NCBI RefSeq assembly: GCF_014211975.1
Contig: NZ_CP060084.1
Coordinates: forward strand, 4,833,501-4,897,500
Direction of reading: 5' to 3'
DNA length: 64,000 nucleotides
Source: Teredinibacter haidensis
GTDB taxonomy: Bacteria > Pseudomonadota > Gammaproteobacteria > Pseudomonadales > Cellvibrionaceae
Every line of letters begins with the position of its first letter. Position 1 is the first letter of the stretch. Position numbers and translations under genes: made by a program. Shown piece by piece: positions 16,839-26,200 of this stretch. The notes under the pieces were generated by a model that did not search any database, had not been told where the DNA came from, and saw only the letters and a list, made by a program, of their open reading frames with translations.

Positions 16839-18149
16839 TTAAAGGGCCGCGCACAGAACTTTGTTGCGGCCCATCTCCTTGGCCTGGTATAGCGCTCTAT
16901 CCACACGCTTAAAGCAGTCTTCAAAACTCTCGCTGTCTTTTGTTGTACCGACGCCAAAGCTGGCGGTAATTTTTAAGTTTAATTCGCTAGCAAAAGTTGT
17001 TTGCTCCACTCTCTGGCGAATTTTTTCTGCCAGGACGCTGGCACTATGTGGTTGGGTAGAAGGATACAGTAGAATAAATTCTTCTCCTCCCCAGCGGCCG
17101 ACACAATCTTGTGTGCGTGCAAACTCGTTTAAGATGTGGCCGAAAGTTTCCAGTATCCTGTCTCCCACGTCGTGGCCATAATTGTCGTTAACCGGTTTGA
17201 AGTGGTCAATGTCTACCAGCAACATCGCCGTTCCCTCCCACAGATTATTCTCTTCCAGCAGAGCGATTTCTCGTTGAATACCGCGACGGTTAAGCGTGCA
17301 AGTCAGTTGGTCTACAAGAGAAAGTTCGCGGTAGCGATTAGATTCTTGTTCCAGCTGGCTGGCTTTGGTTCGGGCGTTGTCCAGTTCACGAGTATTGGCT
17401 GAGAGCAGTTTGCGATAGAGGTAGAGTTGTTGCAGGTTTTTCAATACCAATAGTAAAAACCAGAAAGCAAAAATACTGAGATACCAAGTTTCCTTGCTGA
17501 GCAATGGGCCTTCCAAGTAGATGTATTCGACCTGTATTTCATGACTCCCAACCGTTACAGGGTAGGGGTAATCAATGCCCAAATTGACAATATTGTTTAG
17601 TTTGGGGAATGTTTTTTCGGCTGGAACACTTAAGGATCGTATCCACCATTCGGCAACAGTAAATTGATTGAGAGGAACCGTAATACCGTTCATTAAATCG
17701 CGTGCAGGAAAGTGCATGCGAAGGTACTGAGAGGTGTTACGGCTATCGTTAGTGTCGGAATAGCCATCGATAAAGTCGCGCAAATAGAAGCGGATAAGCT
17801 CGGAGTTTCCCGCGTAATTTATTTTAAAATTTAAATTTTTGTAAGCGCTAAAATCCACACCTTTGATATCTCCATCGCCCTGGGGAATATTAAAACCGCA
17901 GAACTTATAGGGCGCGTAAACGGGGGTAAAAGTGCAGCGAAAATGGTGCTTGGACTGATTCACCCAAACCCCTTCACTGGAACCTGATCCGCGAGAATCC
18001 ATATAAATACTGGTGCTGGTGTTTTCATCCAGCAGTGGCAGTTTGCGCGTTGGTAGCCAGTCGTATGCCAGCATCGCAAACAAAGTGAGCACAAATGCCA
18101 GGTAGAGCCACTGGGATTGCAAGTGGATGGATGTTAAACCTTTTCCCAT
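16839..18149 (-). CDS. Membrane diguanylate cyclase with periplasmic sugar-binding-like sensor domain
   Basis: 436 residues from ATG 18149; a GTG 23 codons upstream is possible, neither with a clear ribosome site. Layout: a transmembrane helix (about residues 12-30), a periplasmic domain of ~190 residues with alternating strands (FSAYKNLNFKINYAG, LIRFYLRDFIDG, ending IQVEYIYLEGP) resembling CBM11/CIA30-type jelly rolls, a second helix (WYLSIFAFWFLLLVL), a short coiled coil, and a C-terminal GGDEF domain. The active-site loop is GGEEF, so it should make c-di-GMP from GTP, and an RxxD inhibition site (RTQD) lies five residues before it. The sensor may respond to a carbohydrate or small ligand; this is inferred from the fold guess only. 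Confidence 0.88.
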   Translation of the reverse strand: MGKGLTSIHLQSQWLYLAFVLTLFAMLAYDWLPTRKLPLLDENTSTSIYMDSRGSGSSEGVWVNQSKHHFRCTFTPVYAPYKFCGFNIPQGDGDIKGVDFSAYKNLNFKINYAGNSELIRFYLRDFIDGYSDTNDSRNTSQYLRMHFPARDLMNGITVPLNQFTVAEWWIRSLSVPAEKTFPKLNNIVNLGIDYPYPVTVGSHEIQVEYIYLEGPLLSKETWYLSIFAFWFLLLVLKNLQQLYLYRKLLSANTRELDNARTKASQLEQESNRYRELSLVDQLTCTLNRRGIQREIALLEENNLWEGTAMLLVDIDHFKPVNDNYGHDVGDRILETFGHILNEFARTQDCVGRWGGEEFILLYPSTQPHSASVLAEKIRQRVEQTTFASELNLKITASFGVGTTKDSESFEDCFKRVDRALYQAKEMGRNKVLCAAL

Positions 18150-18353
18150 GGGCGGGCGACGGCCTTTTATTGTTGGGTCTGAAGAATAGAAGGTATTGGT
18201 GAGTAGCGTCACTACCACCCAAGAGATAAGAGCGCTAACCTAACTAATTGTTACAACAACCACCTAGAATCATTATGAAAAAGTATAGCCCAAACCATAG
18301 ATAGTGGTACTTCCACCCTTGGATTAATTGTGGTTTTTACTATAGAGCAGCAC

Positions 18354-18527
18354 TTATCGGGGTGGTTTGCGTAACTTATGTGCCGTAATTACTAGCAGCA
18401 CTCTACGTACCCACTGCTTGGTATCCCTTCCAATGCAGTGAAACTCGTTAATCGTCAACTGTTGCTGAGTCAACAATCTTTCCAAGCTTGCTTTATTGAT
18501 GGTGACAGACACTTGCTTGTTTTGCAT
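18354..18527 (-). CDS. Small protein of unknown function, divergent from Fur-box gene
   Basis: 57 residues from ATG 18527, chosen because GGAG lies 8 nt upstream; a longer frame to 18587 would run through the Fur box. The protein is basic and Trp/Cys-containing with an N-terminal strand VSVTINKASLERLL and a NEFHCIGRDTKQWVRRVLL helix. I have a vague recollection of similar short proteins near iron-regulated genes in marine gammaproteobacteria, but cannot name a family. Its promoter region contains the Fur-like site at 18564-18583, so iron-responsive expression is likely. Confidence 0.6.
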   Translation of the reverse strand: MQNKQVSVTINKASLERLLTQQQLTINEFHCIGRDTKQWVRRVLLVITAHKLRKPPR

Positions 18528-18563
18528 GGCTTTTCTCCAGGACTTGCACGACGAACAAAATAT

Positions 18564-18583
18564 AATGATAATGATTCGTATTA
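18564..18583. promoter_or_regulatory. Fur box shared by divergent genes
   Basis: AATGATAATGATTCGTATTA matches the Fur consensus GATAATGATAATCATTATC in most positions. It sits between the starts of the 57-residue gene (minus) and the 154-residue gene (plus), so repression by Fur under iron-replete conditions would control both. Confidence 0.8.
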
Positions 18584-18604
18584 GCAATAATAGGAAGGTG
18601 TGTC

Positions 18605-19069
18605 ATGCGTTATTTGTGTTCCCGTCATCAAAAAGTACTTGTTTCTGATCGTGCGCAGTCTGCGGCCCTTTGGCAAGGTGCTATGAGCAATGGCTGTACT
18701 GCCAGGCGTGATCTTAACTTGCGGTTGGCCAGATCATTTTTTGGGTCGGCCTTCGAAATCGCCCTGTTGCACGTGCATCAAACGGGTGAGGGCGACGCCT
18801 ATTTTAATCGTAATAACTTAATTCTGGCAGGGGCCAATCTTTGTGAAGTGTTGATGGACCTAGGCTTGAGCGAGGAGGCTCAGGGCTGTCAGCAACTGCT
18901 GCAGGAATACCTGTTTATCGCCGCGGGAGATACAACACTTCCTCAGGAGGAGCGTGAGCAGGCGATGGCAACGTTTAGGCAATTGGCGAGTGAATTTGTT
19001 TTTTTGCAGTCGAGAGAGAGGAATAGGGCGTCAATTTGCTCAGGATCAAATGAGGATAGTTTACATTAG
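18605..19069 (+). CDS. Unknown protein, iron-regulated, upstream of haem receptor gene
   Basis: 154 residues, no signal peptide, predominantly helical by eye (RRDLNLRLARSFFGSAFEIALLH; LILAGANLCEVLMDLGLSEEAQGCQQLLQEYL), with a weakly TPR-like pair of helices. No family recognised. A GGAAGGTG ribosome site precedes the ATG. It is transcribed from the Fur-box promoter and ends ~20 nt before a second, perfect Fur palindrome in front of the TonB receptor gene. The position suggests an accessory cytoplasmic role in iron or haem acquisition, but nothing in the sequence shows the activity. Confidence 0.7.
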   Translation: MRYLCSRHQKVLVSDRAQSAALWQGAMSNGCTARRDLNLRLARSFFGSAFEIALLHVHQTGEGDAYFNRNNLILAGANLCEVLMDLGLSEEAQGCQQLLQEYLFIAAGDTTLPQEEREQAMATFRQLASEFVFLQSRERNRASICSGSNEDSLH

Positions 19070-19087
19070 ATTACAATTGCGGATCTA

Positions 19088-19106
19088 AATGATAAGTATT
19101 ATCATT
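19088..19106. promoter_or_regulatory. Perfect palindromic Fur box upstream of haem receptor gene
   Basis: AATGATAA-GTA-TTATCATT is a perfect 8-3-8 inverted repeat and a near-ideal Fur site. It ends 32 nt before the ATG of the TonB receptor gene, overlapping where the core promoter must be. Confidence 0.88.
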
Positions 19107-19138
19107 CGTATAAATTGTCTGCCTTTAAGTGTTTTCGT

Positions 19139-21139
19139 ATGTCGAGTATTTCTGTCTATTCTAAATTTGTCCAGCCTAAACAAAAGGGCTTATGGTTTTT
19201 TACTTTGTTGCTATCTCTTTGCTCGTATCGACTTGAGGCGCAGGCTCTTCAGGAGGAGATGGTTGTAACCGGCAGCCGGATGCCCAAAAGCCTAGTGGAT
19301 TCTTCGGTAAGCGTCGTGGTTATGGAGGGAGAGCAGCTGCGTAAAGTGTCTTCGACCACTGTAGCTCAGGCACTGAATTTTATGCCTGGCGTTGTGGTGA
19401 AGCGCAGCGTGAAAGACGGCTACAACATCTACATGCAAGGTTTCGATGGTGATCGGGTGTTGGTTCTTGCTGATGGTCAACCGCTTATCAGTCCTTCGGG
19501 AGCCGCAGTGGATCTGGACCAGATTAGCGTTGCCGATATTAAGCGAATTGAAGTTGTGCGTGGGGCGGGATCTGTACTTTACGGATCGTCGGCCATGGGT
19601 GGGGTCGTTAATATTATCACCACACGTGGCGAGCGTTCGCAATTGAGCCTGCGGTCCGAGCTGGCCAGTTATGACGATCGGTCGGCTGGCGACGATTTTG
19701 CTCAACAGTACAGTTTGCAGGGGCAGTTGAGACATAAGCAGCTATTCGGCTCTGCACAGTTACAGGGAATTACTGACCCCGGATTGGATTACGATTCAGA
19801 AACCATTGCTGAGGATTCGGCAAAGCTGGAAAAACAGTTTGCCCGGCTCGCGATAGGGCGGGAGTTTCAATCGGCTACGGTAGAATATCGCGCGCAGTAT
19901 TTCAGCGAAGAAAAAACCAAAAACCAATTTCGCATTCCCGGCCAGGATGGGCTGGTGTACTACCTATCTGATGTGGAACAGTGGCAGCACGATATTCGCT
20001 TAAGTAGTGAAACAACCCAAAAAAACCCATGGCAAATGAATGCGCGCCGAATCGACCACGATGAAACCAGTGGGAGTTCCAACGGTTTACGTGCAGCGGA
20101 AATCAGCTTTTCGGAGTTGGACAGCCAAAAAACATGGCAGGGGAAAAATCATGAGCTGGTTGCCGGTATGGTGTTGCACCGGGATTCTCTGGATCAGCTC
20201 AAGTTAACTGAGATACCTGCCCAGAACACAGCCGAATTAGATAATGCCCAGCGTTCCAGCGTTGAAAAGTTTGCGCAACTCAGTTGGTTTAGCCCGGCAA
20301 ACGAGGTCCAAGTGGGGGCTCGCGTTCAGCGGGACAGTGATTTTGGCTGGCACCATGCGTTTCGATCAAGCGGCTTAAAAACCTTTAAATTAAGTGACCG
20401 GCAGCAATTGCAGTGGCGTGCGGGCATTGGTGAAAGTTACCGCGTTCCTACTCTTAAAGAGCGTTTCTATTTTTTTGACCACAGTAATCTGGGCTATATG
20501 GTTTTAGGTAATGAAAAGCTAAAGCCAGAAGCGGCCCTTTCCTTCAATTCAACGCTAACCTGGGATGCGAGTTTTAAAGAGTATTCTCAGAGTTTTCGCG
20601 CTGAAATCAATGGCCACTATTCAGATGCCCGCGACTTTATCGATACCCGATACGATTCGGATTCGTCTGGTCTTTCCGATATTGAAATTTACCGCTACCA
20701 CAATATTGGACAGGCCGAGCTACAGGGGCTGGATGTATCGGCGCGCTACCAAATTTCGGATTGGCAGATTCAGTTTAACTACAGTTACCTGGATGCGCGA
20801 GACGGTGACGGTCAGCGGTTGGAAGATCGTCCCTATCATCAAATAAAGGCTAATGTCGCTTATCAATTTCCCCGTTGGAATCTAAATGGCTTGCTATACG
20901 TGGTGCATGAGCGCGACGAACAGGTTTCCGACGGGTATCTCGGTGTTGAGCAAAACCAGTGGAGCAGCTGGAATGTCAACCTTCATCAGCAAATCGGTCG
21001 TCGTTTTTCATGGCGTACCGGCATCGACAATTTTTTCAATCAACACAAAAATCCTCTGGCTGAAGGTGAACGTCTTTTTGATATTCGCCCGGTCGCTAGC
21101 CGAAAAATATTTGTAAGTATTCGTTTTGAATTTATGTAA
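19139..21139 (+). CDS. hmuR: TonB-dependent outer-membrane receptor, probable haem receptor (HmuR-like)
   Basis: 666 residues from ATG 19139; a TTG at 19115 is an alternative. A signal peptide (FFTLLLSLCSYRLEAQA) precedes a TonB box (EEMVVTGSR), a plug domain (ALNFMPGVVVKR, then VEVVRGAGSVLYGSSAMGGVVNIIT-type motif around residues 130-160) and a 22-strand-type barrel ending in aromatic ISIRFEFM-like residues (read: VSIRFEF). Ligand is inferred from context: the next gene encodes an HmuY-type haem-binding lipoprotein, and the genes after it match the rest of the hmu set. A Fur palindrome lies just upstream. Ferric siderophore or other metal chelates are alternatives. Confidence 0.85.
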   Translation: MSSISVYSKFVQPKQKGLWFFTLLLSLCSYRLEAQALQEEMVVTGSRMPKSLVDSSVSVVVMEGEQLRKVSSTTVAQALNFMPGVVVKRSVKDGYNIYMQGFDGDRVLVLADGQPLISPSGAAVDLDQISVADIKRIEVVRGAGSVLYGSSAMGGVVNIITTRGERSQLSLRSELASYDDRSAGDDFAQQYSLQGQLRHKQLFGSAQLQGITDPGLDYDSETIAEDSAKLEKQFARLAIGREFQSATVEYRAQYFSEEKTKNQFRIPGQDGLVYYLSDVEQWQHDIRLSSETTQKNPWQMNARRIDHDETSGSSNGLRAAEISFSELDSQKTWQGKNHELVAGMVLHRDSLDQLKLTEIPAQNTAELDNAQRSSVEKFAQLSWFSPANEVQVGARVQRDSDFGWHHAFRSSGLKTFKLSDRQQLQWRAGIGESYRVPTLKERFYFFDHSNLGYMVLGNEKLKPEAALSFNSTLTWDASFKEYSQSFRAEINGHYSDARDFIDTRYDSDSSGLSDIEIYRYHNIGQAELQGLDVSARYQISDWQIQFNYSYLDARDGDGQRLEDRPYHQIKANVAYQFPRWNLNGLLYVVHERDEQVSDGYLGVEQNQWSSWNVNLHQQIGRRFSWRTGIDNFFNQHKNPLAEGERLFDIRPVASRKIFVSIRFEFM

Positions 21140-21148
21140 GGGGAAAAA

Positions 21149-22258
21149 ATGAAATTTTTAAAAATAGGTGTATTCATGGCCATAAGCGCCGCTCTATTTG
21201 CTTGTGGAGGATCCGGTAGTGATAGTTCAACTGAGCCGACGCCAACACCGGAGCCAACACCAGAGCCCGGAGTGATAAATGGGCCATTTTCAACCGGTAC
21301 GACGTCGGATCCAAATTTTGTCTACTTCGACATGGATGCCGGTGAAGTGCTACTGCTGACGGAAGAAGAAGCAGCCGCCAGTGACGATTGGGATATTGCC
21401 TTTAAGCGCACAAAAATTTATTTAAACGCCGCAGCAAGTACACCGGTAGCGGCTTACTTTACGGGTAACAACGCCGAATTTTACGATGCCGATGGCGGCG
21501 TGGTGGACAGCGAGTTTATGGCTGCGACGGCCGAGTCGGAGTTGTCGGATTTTACTGGAGTAAGCGCTGCGGATATTCCCGCTGCGGATGCGTTTTCCGT
21601 GGATTCTGAAGAGCTGATTATCGGCGGAGGTTTTTATAGTTACGACAGCACAAGCCATATCGTCAGCGCTGCAGAAAATGAATACTTTATAGTGCAGTCG
21701 GATGGTGATTTCAGCAAAATTCGCGCAAAGGAAATAACCACTGCCGGGCGAACGATGGCCAGTATTGTGTTGGGTGTTGCTCACCAGAACGTTGCGGCGG
21801 GTGATGAATCATTTATGGCAGAAGTGGATATTACTCTGGATGCTGTAGCCTGTACGTCGGATCTGTGGATTGATTTAGATACGCAGCAGGCCGTGGGTGA
21901 AAGTGATGAGTGGGATGTGCGATTCCCCTGTATCACCGTTGAAGCCAACACTGGAGCTGCCTTCGAATTGCATATCGCCGAAGATGCTTCCGGCGTGCAC
22001 GACTCGGCTGAAGGTTATAGCGGTATTACAGCCTCTGCAGCGGCTTATTATGGTTTCGAACCGAATGTTAAGCAGGTTCGCTTCTTCGATGACAACGCTT
22101 GGTACCAGTACAACCTTAATGGCCTTCATCAGCTGTGGTCTCAGTTCGGCGTTTACCTTATTAAAACGGAAGCGGCCACCTATAAAGTGCAAATTACCAG
22201 TTACTACAATGCCGACGGTGACTCAGGTAATTATAGCTTCCGCTTTGAATCGCTTTAA
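21149..22258 (+). CDS. hmuY: HmuY-family lipoprotein with two HmuY-like domains
   Basis: 369 residues; lipoprotein signal (lipobox LFAC, Cys19) and a Thr/Pro/Glu linker (TPTPEPTPEPG). Two tandem HmuY-like halves are visible. The first (about residues 48-200) has FVYFDMDAGEVL, DDWDIAFKR and an EYFIVQSDGDFSKIRAKEI strand. The second (about 215-369) has LWIDLDTQQAV, DEWDVRF and a terminal VYLIKTEAATYKVQITSYY. HmuY of Porphyromonas gingivalis is a surface haem-binding protein that hands haem to HmuR; the same job is likely here. Family members usually have one such domain, so the doubling is unusual. It begins 9 nt after the receptor gene behind an AGGGG site. Confidence 0.85.
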   Translation: MKFLKIGVFMAISAALFACGGSGSDSSTEPTPTPEPTPEPGVINGPFSTGTTSDPNFVYFDMDAGEVLLLTEEEAAASDDWDIAFKRTKIYLNAAASTPVAAYFTGNNAEFYDADGGVVDSEFMAATAESELSDFTGVSAADIPAADAFSVDSEELIIGGGFYSYDSTSHIVSAAENEYFIVQSDGDFSKIRAKEITTAGRTMASIVLGVAHQNVAAGDESFMAEVDITLDAVACTSDLWIDLDTQQAVGESDEWDVRFPCITVEANTGAAFELHIAEDASGVHDSAEGYSGITASAAAYYGFEPNVKQVRFFDDNAWYQYNLNGLHQLWSQFGVYLIKTEAATYKVQITSYYNADGDSGNYSFRFESL

Positions 22259-22348
22259 TTTTTATACTTGATTCCAATTTGAGATTCGCTATCTCTGTTT
22301 GGCTGCTCGGCGATATTTATGGGCAGTCATTTTTTTGCAGGCTTTTTT

Positions 22349-22918
22349 ATGATTCGCTTTCTTGAAGATATGATGTATCAGATGTCCGATTTTTTTCTTG
22401 CACCGGTTCTGATTTTACTGGCGCTGCTGTTTGTTTACAGTCTATTTGCTTTAGGTGGTTTTGGCGCTATGGCGTGGCAGCGACTACAGGCAAAAGTGCA
22501 ATTCGACGCTATCGGGGGAGGGCCGCGTGTTAGCCCGCGTAGCGTTTCAGGTTACCCACTTGCACAGCTCTGGTTAAATAATCCTTCAATCTCACAGGAC
22601 GAGCTAGACGTAAGTGCCTTAAAACAGCTGGAATCCGTGCGTCTGGTGAGCCGTATTGCTCCCATGCTTGGGCTTATTGCGACCATGGTTCCTATGGGGC
22701 CGGCACTTAAAAGTCTGTCCAATGGCAACGTGCAAGGCATTAGCGACAATTTAATTGTTGCGTTTTCCGCTGTTATATTTGGGCTGGTCATTGCGACCAT
22801 AACTTTCTGGATTGCCACCATCAAAAAACGCTGGCTTGCAGTAGAGTTGGTTCAGCTGGCAGAGCTAAAACAGCGAAGTGAGCCGGTACCTGGAGACGCG
22901 ATCCGTGAAGCTGCTTGA
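22349..22918 (+). CDS. MotA/TolQ/ExbB-type proton-channel protein of the haem locus (HmuU-like)
   Basis: 189 residues from ATG 22349 (AGG seven nt upstream); an ATG at 22319 lacks a ribosome site. Three transmembrane segments: about residues 8-35 (FFLAPVLILLALLFVYSLF), 105-125 (VSRIAPMLGLIATMVPMGPAL) and 145-168 (LIVAFSAVIFGLVIATITFWIA), the TolQ/ExbB pattern. Such proteins form the proton-driven stator that energises TonB or related partners. The following gene overlaps it by 14 nt and encodes a DUF2149 protein, which probably replaces ExbD as its partner. Equivalent to the ExbB-like member of hmuYRSTUV. Confidence 0.85.
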   Translation: MIRFLEDMMYQMSDFFLAPVLILLALLFVYSLFALGGFGAMAWQRLQAKVQFDAIGGGPRVSPRSVSGYPLAQLWLNNPSISQDELDVSALKQLESVRLVSRIAPMLGLIATMVPMGPALKSLSNGNVQGISDNLIVAFSAVIFGLVIATITFWIATIKKRWLAVELVQLAELKQRSEPVPGDAIREAA

Positions 22919-23228
22919 TGAAGATGAATCATCCAACCCCGCCTTATCCGTTATCAATCTCGTTGATGTTTTCTTAGTGTTGGTGGCCGCACTACTTATT
23001 GCCATTGCACAGAACCCGTTGAATCCATTTCTGGATGAAAAAGTCACGGTTATTAAAAACGCGGGCCAGCCGGATATGGAGGTGTTGATTAAGGACGGGA
23101 AAAAAATAGAGCGTTATAAGAGTAGCGGAAAAATAGGTGCAGGAGAGGGGGTGAAGGCTGGGACGGCTTATAAGATGGACGATGGCTCTATCGTTTATAT
23201 CCCCGAATCAGTCGATAGTCCTCAATAA
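22905..23228 (+). CDS. DUF2149 family protein of the haem locus (HmuV-like, ExbD-type partner)
   Basis: 107 residues from GTG 22905, chosen because GGAG lies 9 nt upstream; a GTG at 22878 gives a longer, less likely form. An acidic N-terminus (KLLDEDESSNPALSVINLVD) leads to one transmembrane helix (VFLVLVAALLIAIAQNP) and a short periplasmic domain. This ExbD-like topology, and translational coupling to the ExbB-like gene (14-nt overlap), suggest a two-part energising unit. DUF2149 is found next to ExbB-like and CobN-like genes in haem loci; its own activity is uncharacterised as far as I know. Confidence 0.82.
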   Translation: MKLLDEDESSNPALSVINLVDVFLVLVAALLIAIAQNPLNPFLDEKVTVIKNAGQPDMEVLIKDGKKIERYKSSGKIGAGEGVKAGTAYKMDDGSIVYIPESVDSPQ

Positions 23229-23239
23229 GGGTGCTGTAA

Positions 23240-26200
23240 ATGAAATTATTAAAAATGATGGCAATGCTCGTTGTTGCAGGATTCAGTTTTATGTTGGCGA
23301 CGGATAGTGTTGCTGTTGGTGAAAAAGTATTGTTCGTTAGCGGTTCGCATAGCAACAAAGCCAAGGTTACCCTGCTAAAAGATATGGCCGAAAAACGGCA
23401 GTTTTTAATAGAGCAAATCAGTGAAAAAGCGCTCGCAGATAAGGCTGAATCCAGAGCGTTCCTAGAGGGGTATAACCTCGTTATTCTGGATGCCGTATCC
23501 GAAAGGACCAGTAAATCCACCTACCTAAAATATGCGCCACAGCTACAAAACCTTAAAGCGAAAGTTCTCGCTATTCGTGCCCCTGCGTTGACAGCACTGC
23601 GAGCCAATATAAGTGATACTCATGCGAGGCGATTATTTGACTACTATGATAACGGTGGTGTCGACAACTTCGAGCGCATGGTGGCGTATATTCGCCTTCG
23701 TATTTTCGATAGTTCTCAGGCGCGAGTTGAAGCGCCCATTATCTTTCCCTCCATGGGTATTTATCATCCCAACAGCCCGTCACTTATTTTTAATTCTCTC
23801 GTGGCCTACGAGGAATGGCAGGCCGCTCGTACGGTTAAGCGATCGTCAACTTCCCTGCGTGTCGGGGTAATGCTGCAGCGCTCGCTAATAGAGAGCGCGC
23901 AAACCGATGTTGTCGATGCAGCGATTGCTGCGCTGGAAGCAAAGGGCGCAATAGTTGTTCCGTTTTATTTTCAGCTGAGTCCGGTAGCGAAGGATTATCG
24001 CGATTTATTACAGGAAGATGGCAAAACCGTTGTGGATACCATTATCAACTTTCGTTCCATTCACTGGGCCAATAAGCGGAAAACGGAATTTGAAAATCTG
24101 GGCGTGCCTGTGGTGCAGGCGTTAACCTATTACGATGGTGATCAGAAAGCGTGGGAGAGCAGTCTCTCGGGTATTTCAGCGGGCATGATGGCGTTCACCC
24201 TTGTACTGCCCGAAACGGCGGGAGTTATTGATCCAACCATTATCGCGGCGATAGATCCATCTACACACAAAGCTCAGGTTATCGATTACCAGCTCGAACA
24301 CTTGGTAAATCGTGTATTAAATTATGCTCGGTTGGCGCATCTGCCGAATAGTGAAAAAAAACTGACGGTTATGTTTTGGGGGGATCGCGATATGGGCGCT
24401 TCGTTCCTGAATGTGCCCGAAAGTCTCGGCGCTATTGGTAAAGAATTGAATCAGCACGGTTATAGGGTCTCTGCGGAGCCCAGTGAGTTTTATATTGAGC
24501 GGGTTAATCAAGTGCTCGATCCGTTTTACCGAGAATACCAGTTAGATAAATTACTGGAGCAGGATTTGGCCGATCTGTTCCCGGTAGCGATTTATAAAGA
24601 ATGGTTGGCGACCCTACCCGGCGAAAGAGTTCAGTCGATTAATGATTTTTGGGGAGCGCCGGAAGATAACTTTATGGTTGTTGAGCGAAAGGGAGAGCGT
24701 TTTTTTGTTATTCCCCGTATTCGTAACGGCAATATGCTTATTATGCGTCAGCCACCGCGAAGTGATGATGCCGAGCAAGAGCTGGGCATGTACCACAAAA
24801 CCACGATCCCAATGAATCATTACTATCTTGCTGCGTATTTTTATGCTCGTGAGGTGTGGAGCAGCGACGCTTTTATACACTTGGGAACTCATGGCTCGCA
24901 GGAATACCTACCCGGCAAGGAGCGCGGTTTGTCCCGTTACGACGGAGGTAATCTAGCCGTTGGTGATGTGCCGGTTATGTATCCGTTTATTGTTGACGAT
25001 GTGGGCGAGGCGATGCAGACAAAACGGCGCGGAAATGCCGTCGTAATCAGCCATATGACCCCACCCTATGCTGCGGCGGGCTTGCAGGGCGTGACAGCAG
25101 ATATTCACGAATTGATGCATGAATACAAAGCGTTGGATGAGGGCGGAGTAAAACAAAAAACCGCACAGCAAATTCAGCAGCTGTGTATCGAAAAAGATTT
25201 GTGTAAAGACTTCGGCTGGACAAGCGAGGATATTAGCGGTGATTTTAATGGCTTTCTAGAAACCTTACACAATTACCTAGCGGAACTGGCTGCGGAGAAC
25301 CAGCCTCTGGGCTTGCACCGTTTTGGTCTGCTCGCAGAGCACCGTCTACAAGCATCGACTGTGGTGCAGATGCTGGGCCGCGAATTTCTTGAACTGGCCA
25401 ACGAGTATGAAACTGAGTTAAGCGAAGATAGGGCCGGGCATGCGCACAGCGATACCTTAACCGATGAAAACCACGATGCAGTGTTTCAGTTATCGGATAC
25501 ACCTGTCGAAAATCTTCCTGGCTATTTTGTGGTCAGTGAATATGTGATGAACGGTGCCGCACTGGATGAGTTGCCCGAAGCGTTACAGCCACATATTGAG
25601 CGTGGCCGCGAATACTTTAGCAATATGCAGTCCATTCAGGAGTTGCCAAATTTGTTGCGGGGATTGTCGGGCAAGTATGTGCGGGTTAAAACCGGTGGAG
25701 ACCCTGTTCGTCACCCGGAATCACTGCCAACGGGGTTTAATCTCTATGGTTTTGATCCGTCTCGGCTACCCACCAAAGCCGCCTTCGCTCAGGGTAAAGA
25801 ATTGGTCGAGCAGGCGATTAACGACTATCGGCAAAAGCATGGGCGCTATCCAGATAAGTTAGCCTTTTCGCTGTGGTCCATTGAGGCTATGCGTCACTAC
25901 GGCGTGCTGGAAAGCCAGGCACTCTATGCTATGGGGGTTGAGCCAGTATGGAGTGACGATGGGCGTGTGATCGATACGCAAATAATTGCTGCGGGCAAAC
26001 TTAAGCGCCCCCGCGTAGATGTGGTGCTCTCTGCAACAGGGTTGTATCGCGATGCTTTCCCAAATGTTATGCAGCGATTGGCGAAAGCCATTCAACAAGT
26101 TGCGGAGTTAAAAGAAGAAGGGAATTCCCTTTGGGACAACAGCCAAAAAATTAAGTCGCAGTTATTAACCGAGGGTATCGACGAAGCGGAAGCTCAATAT

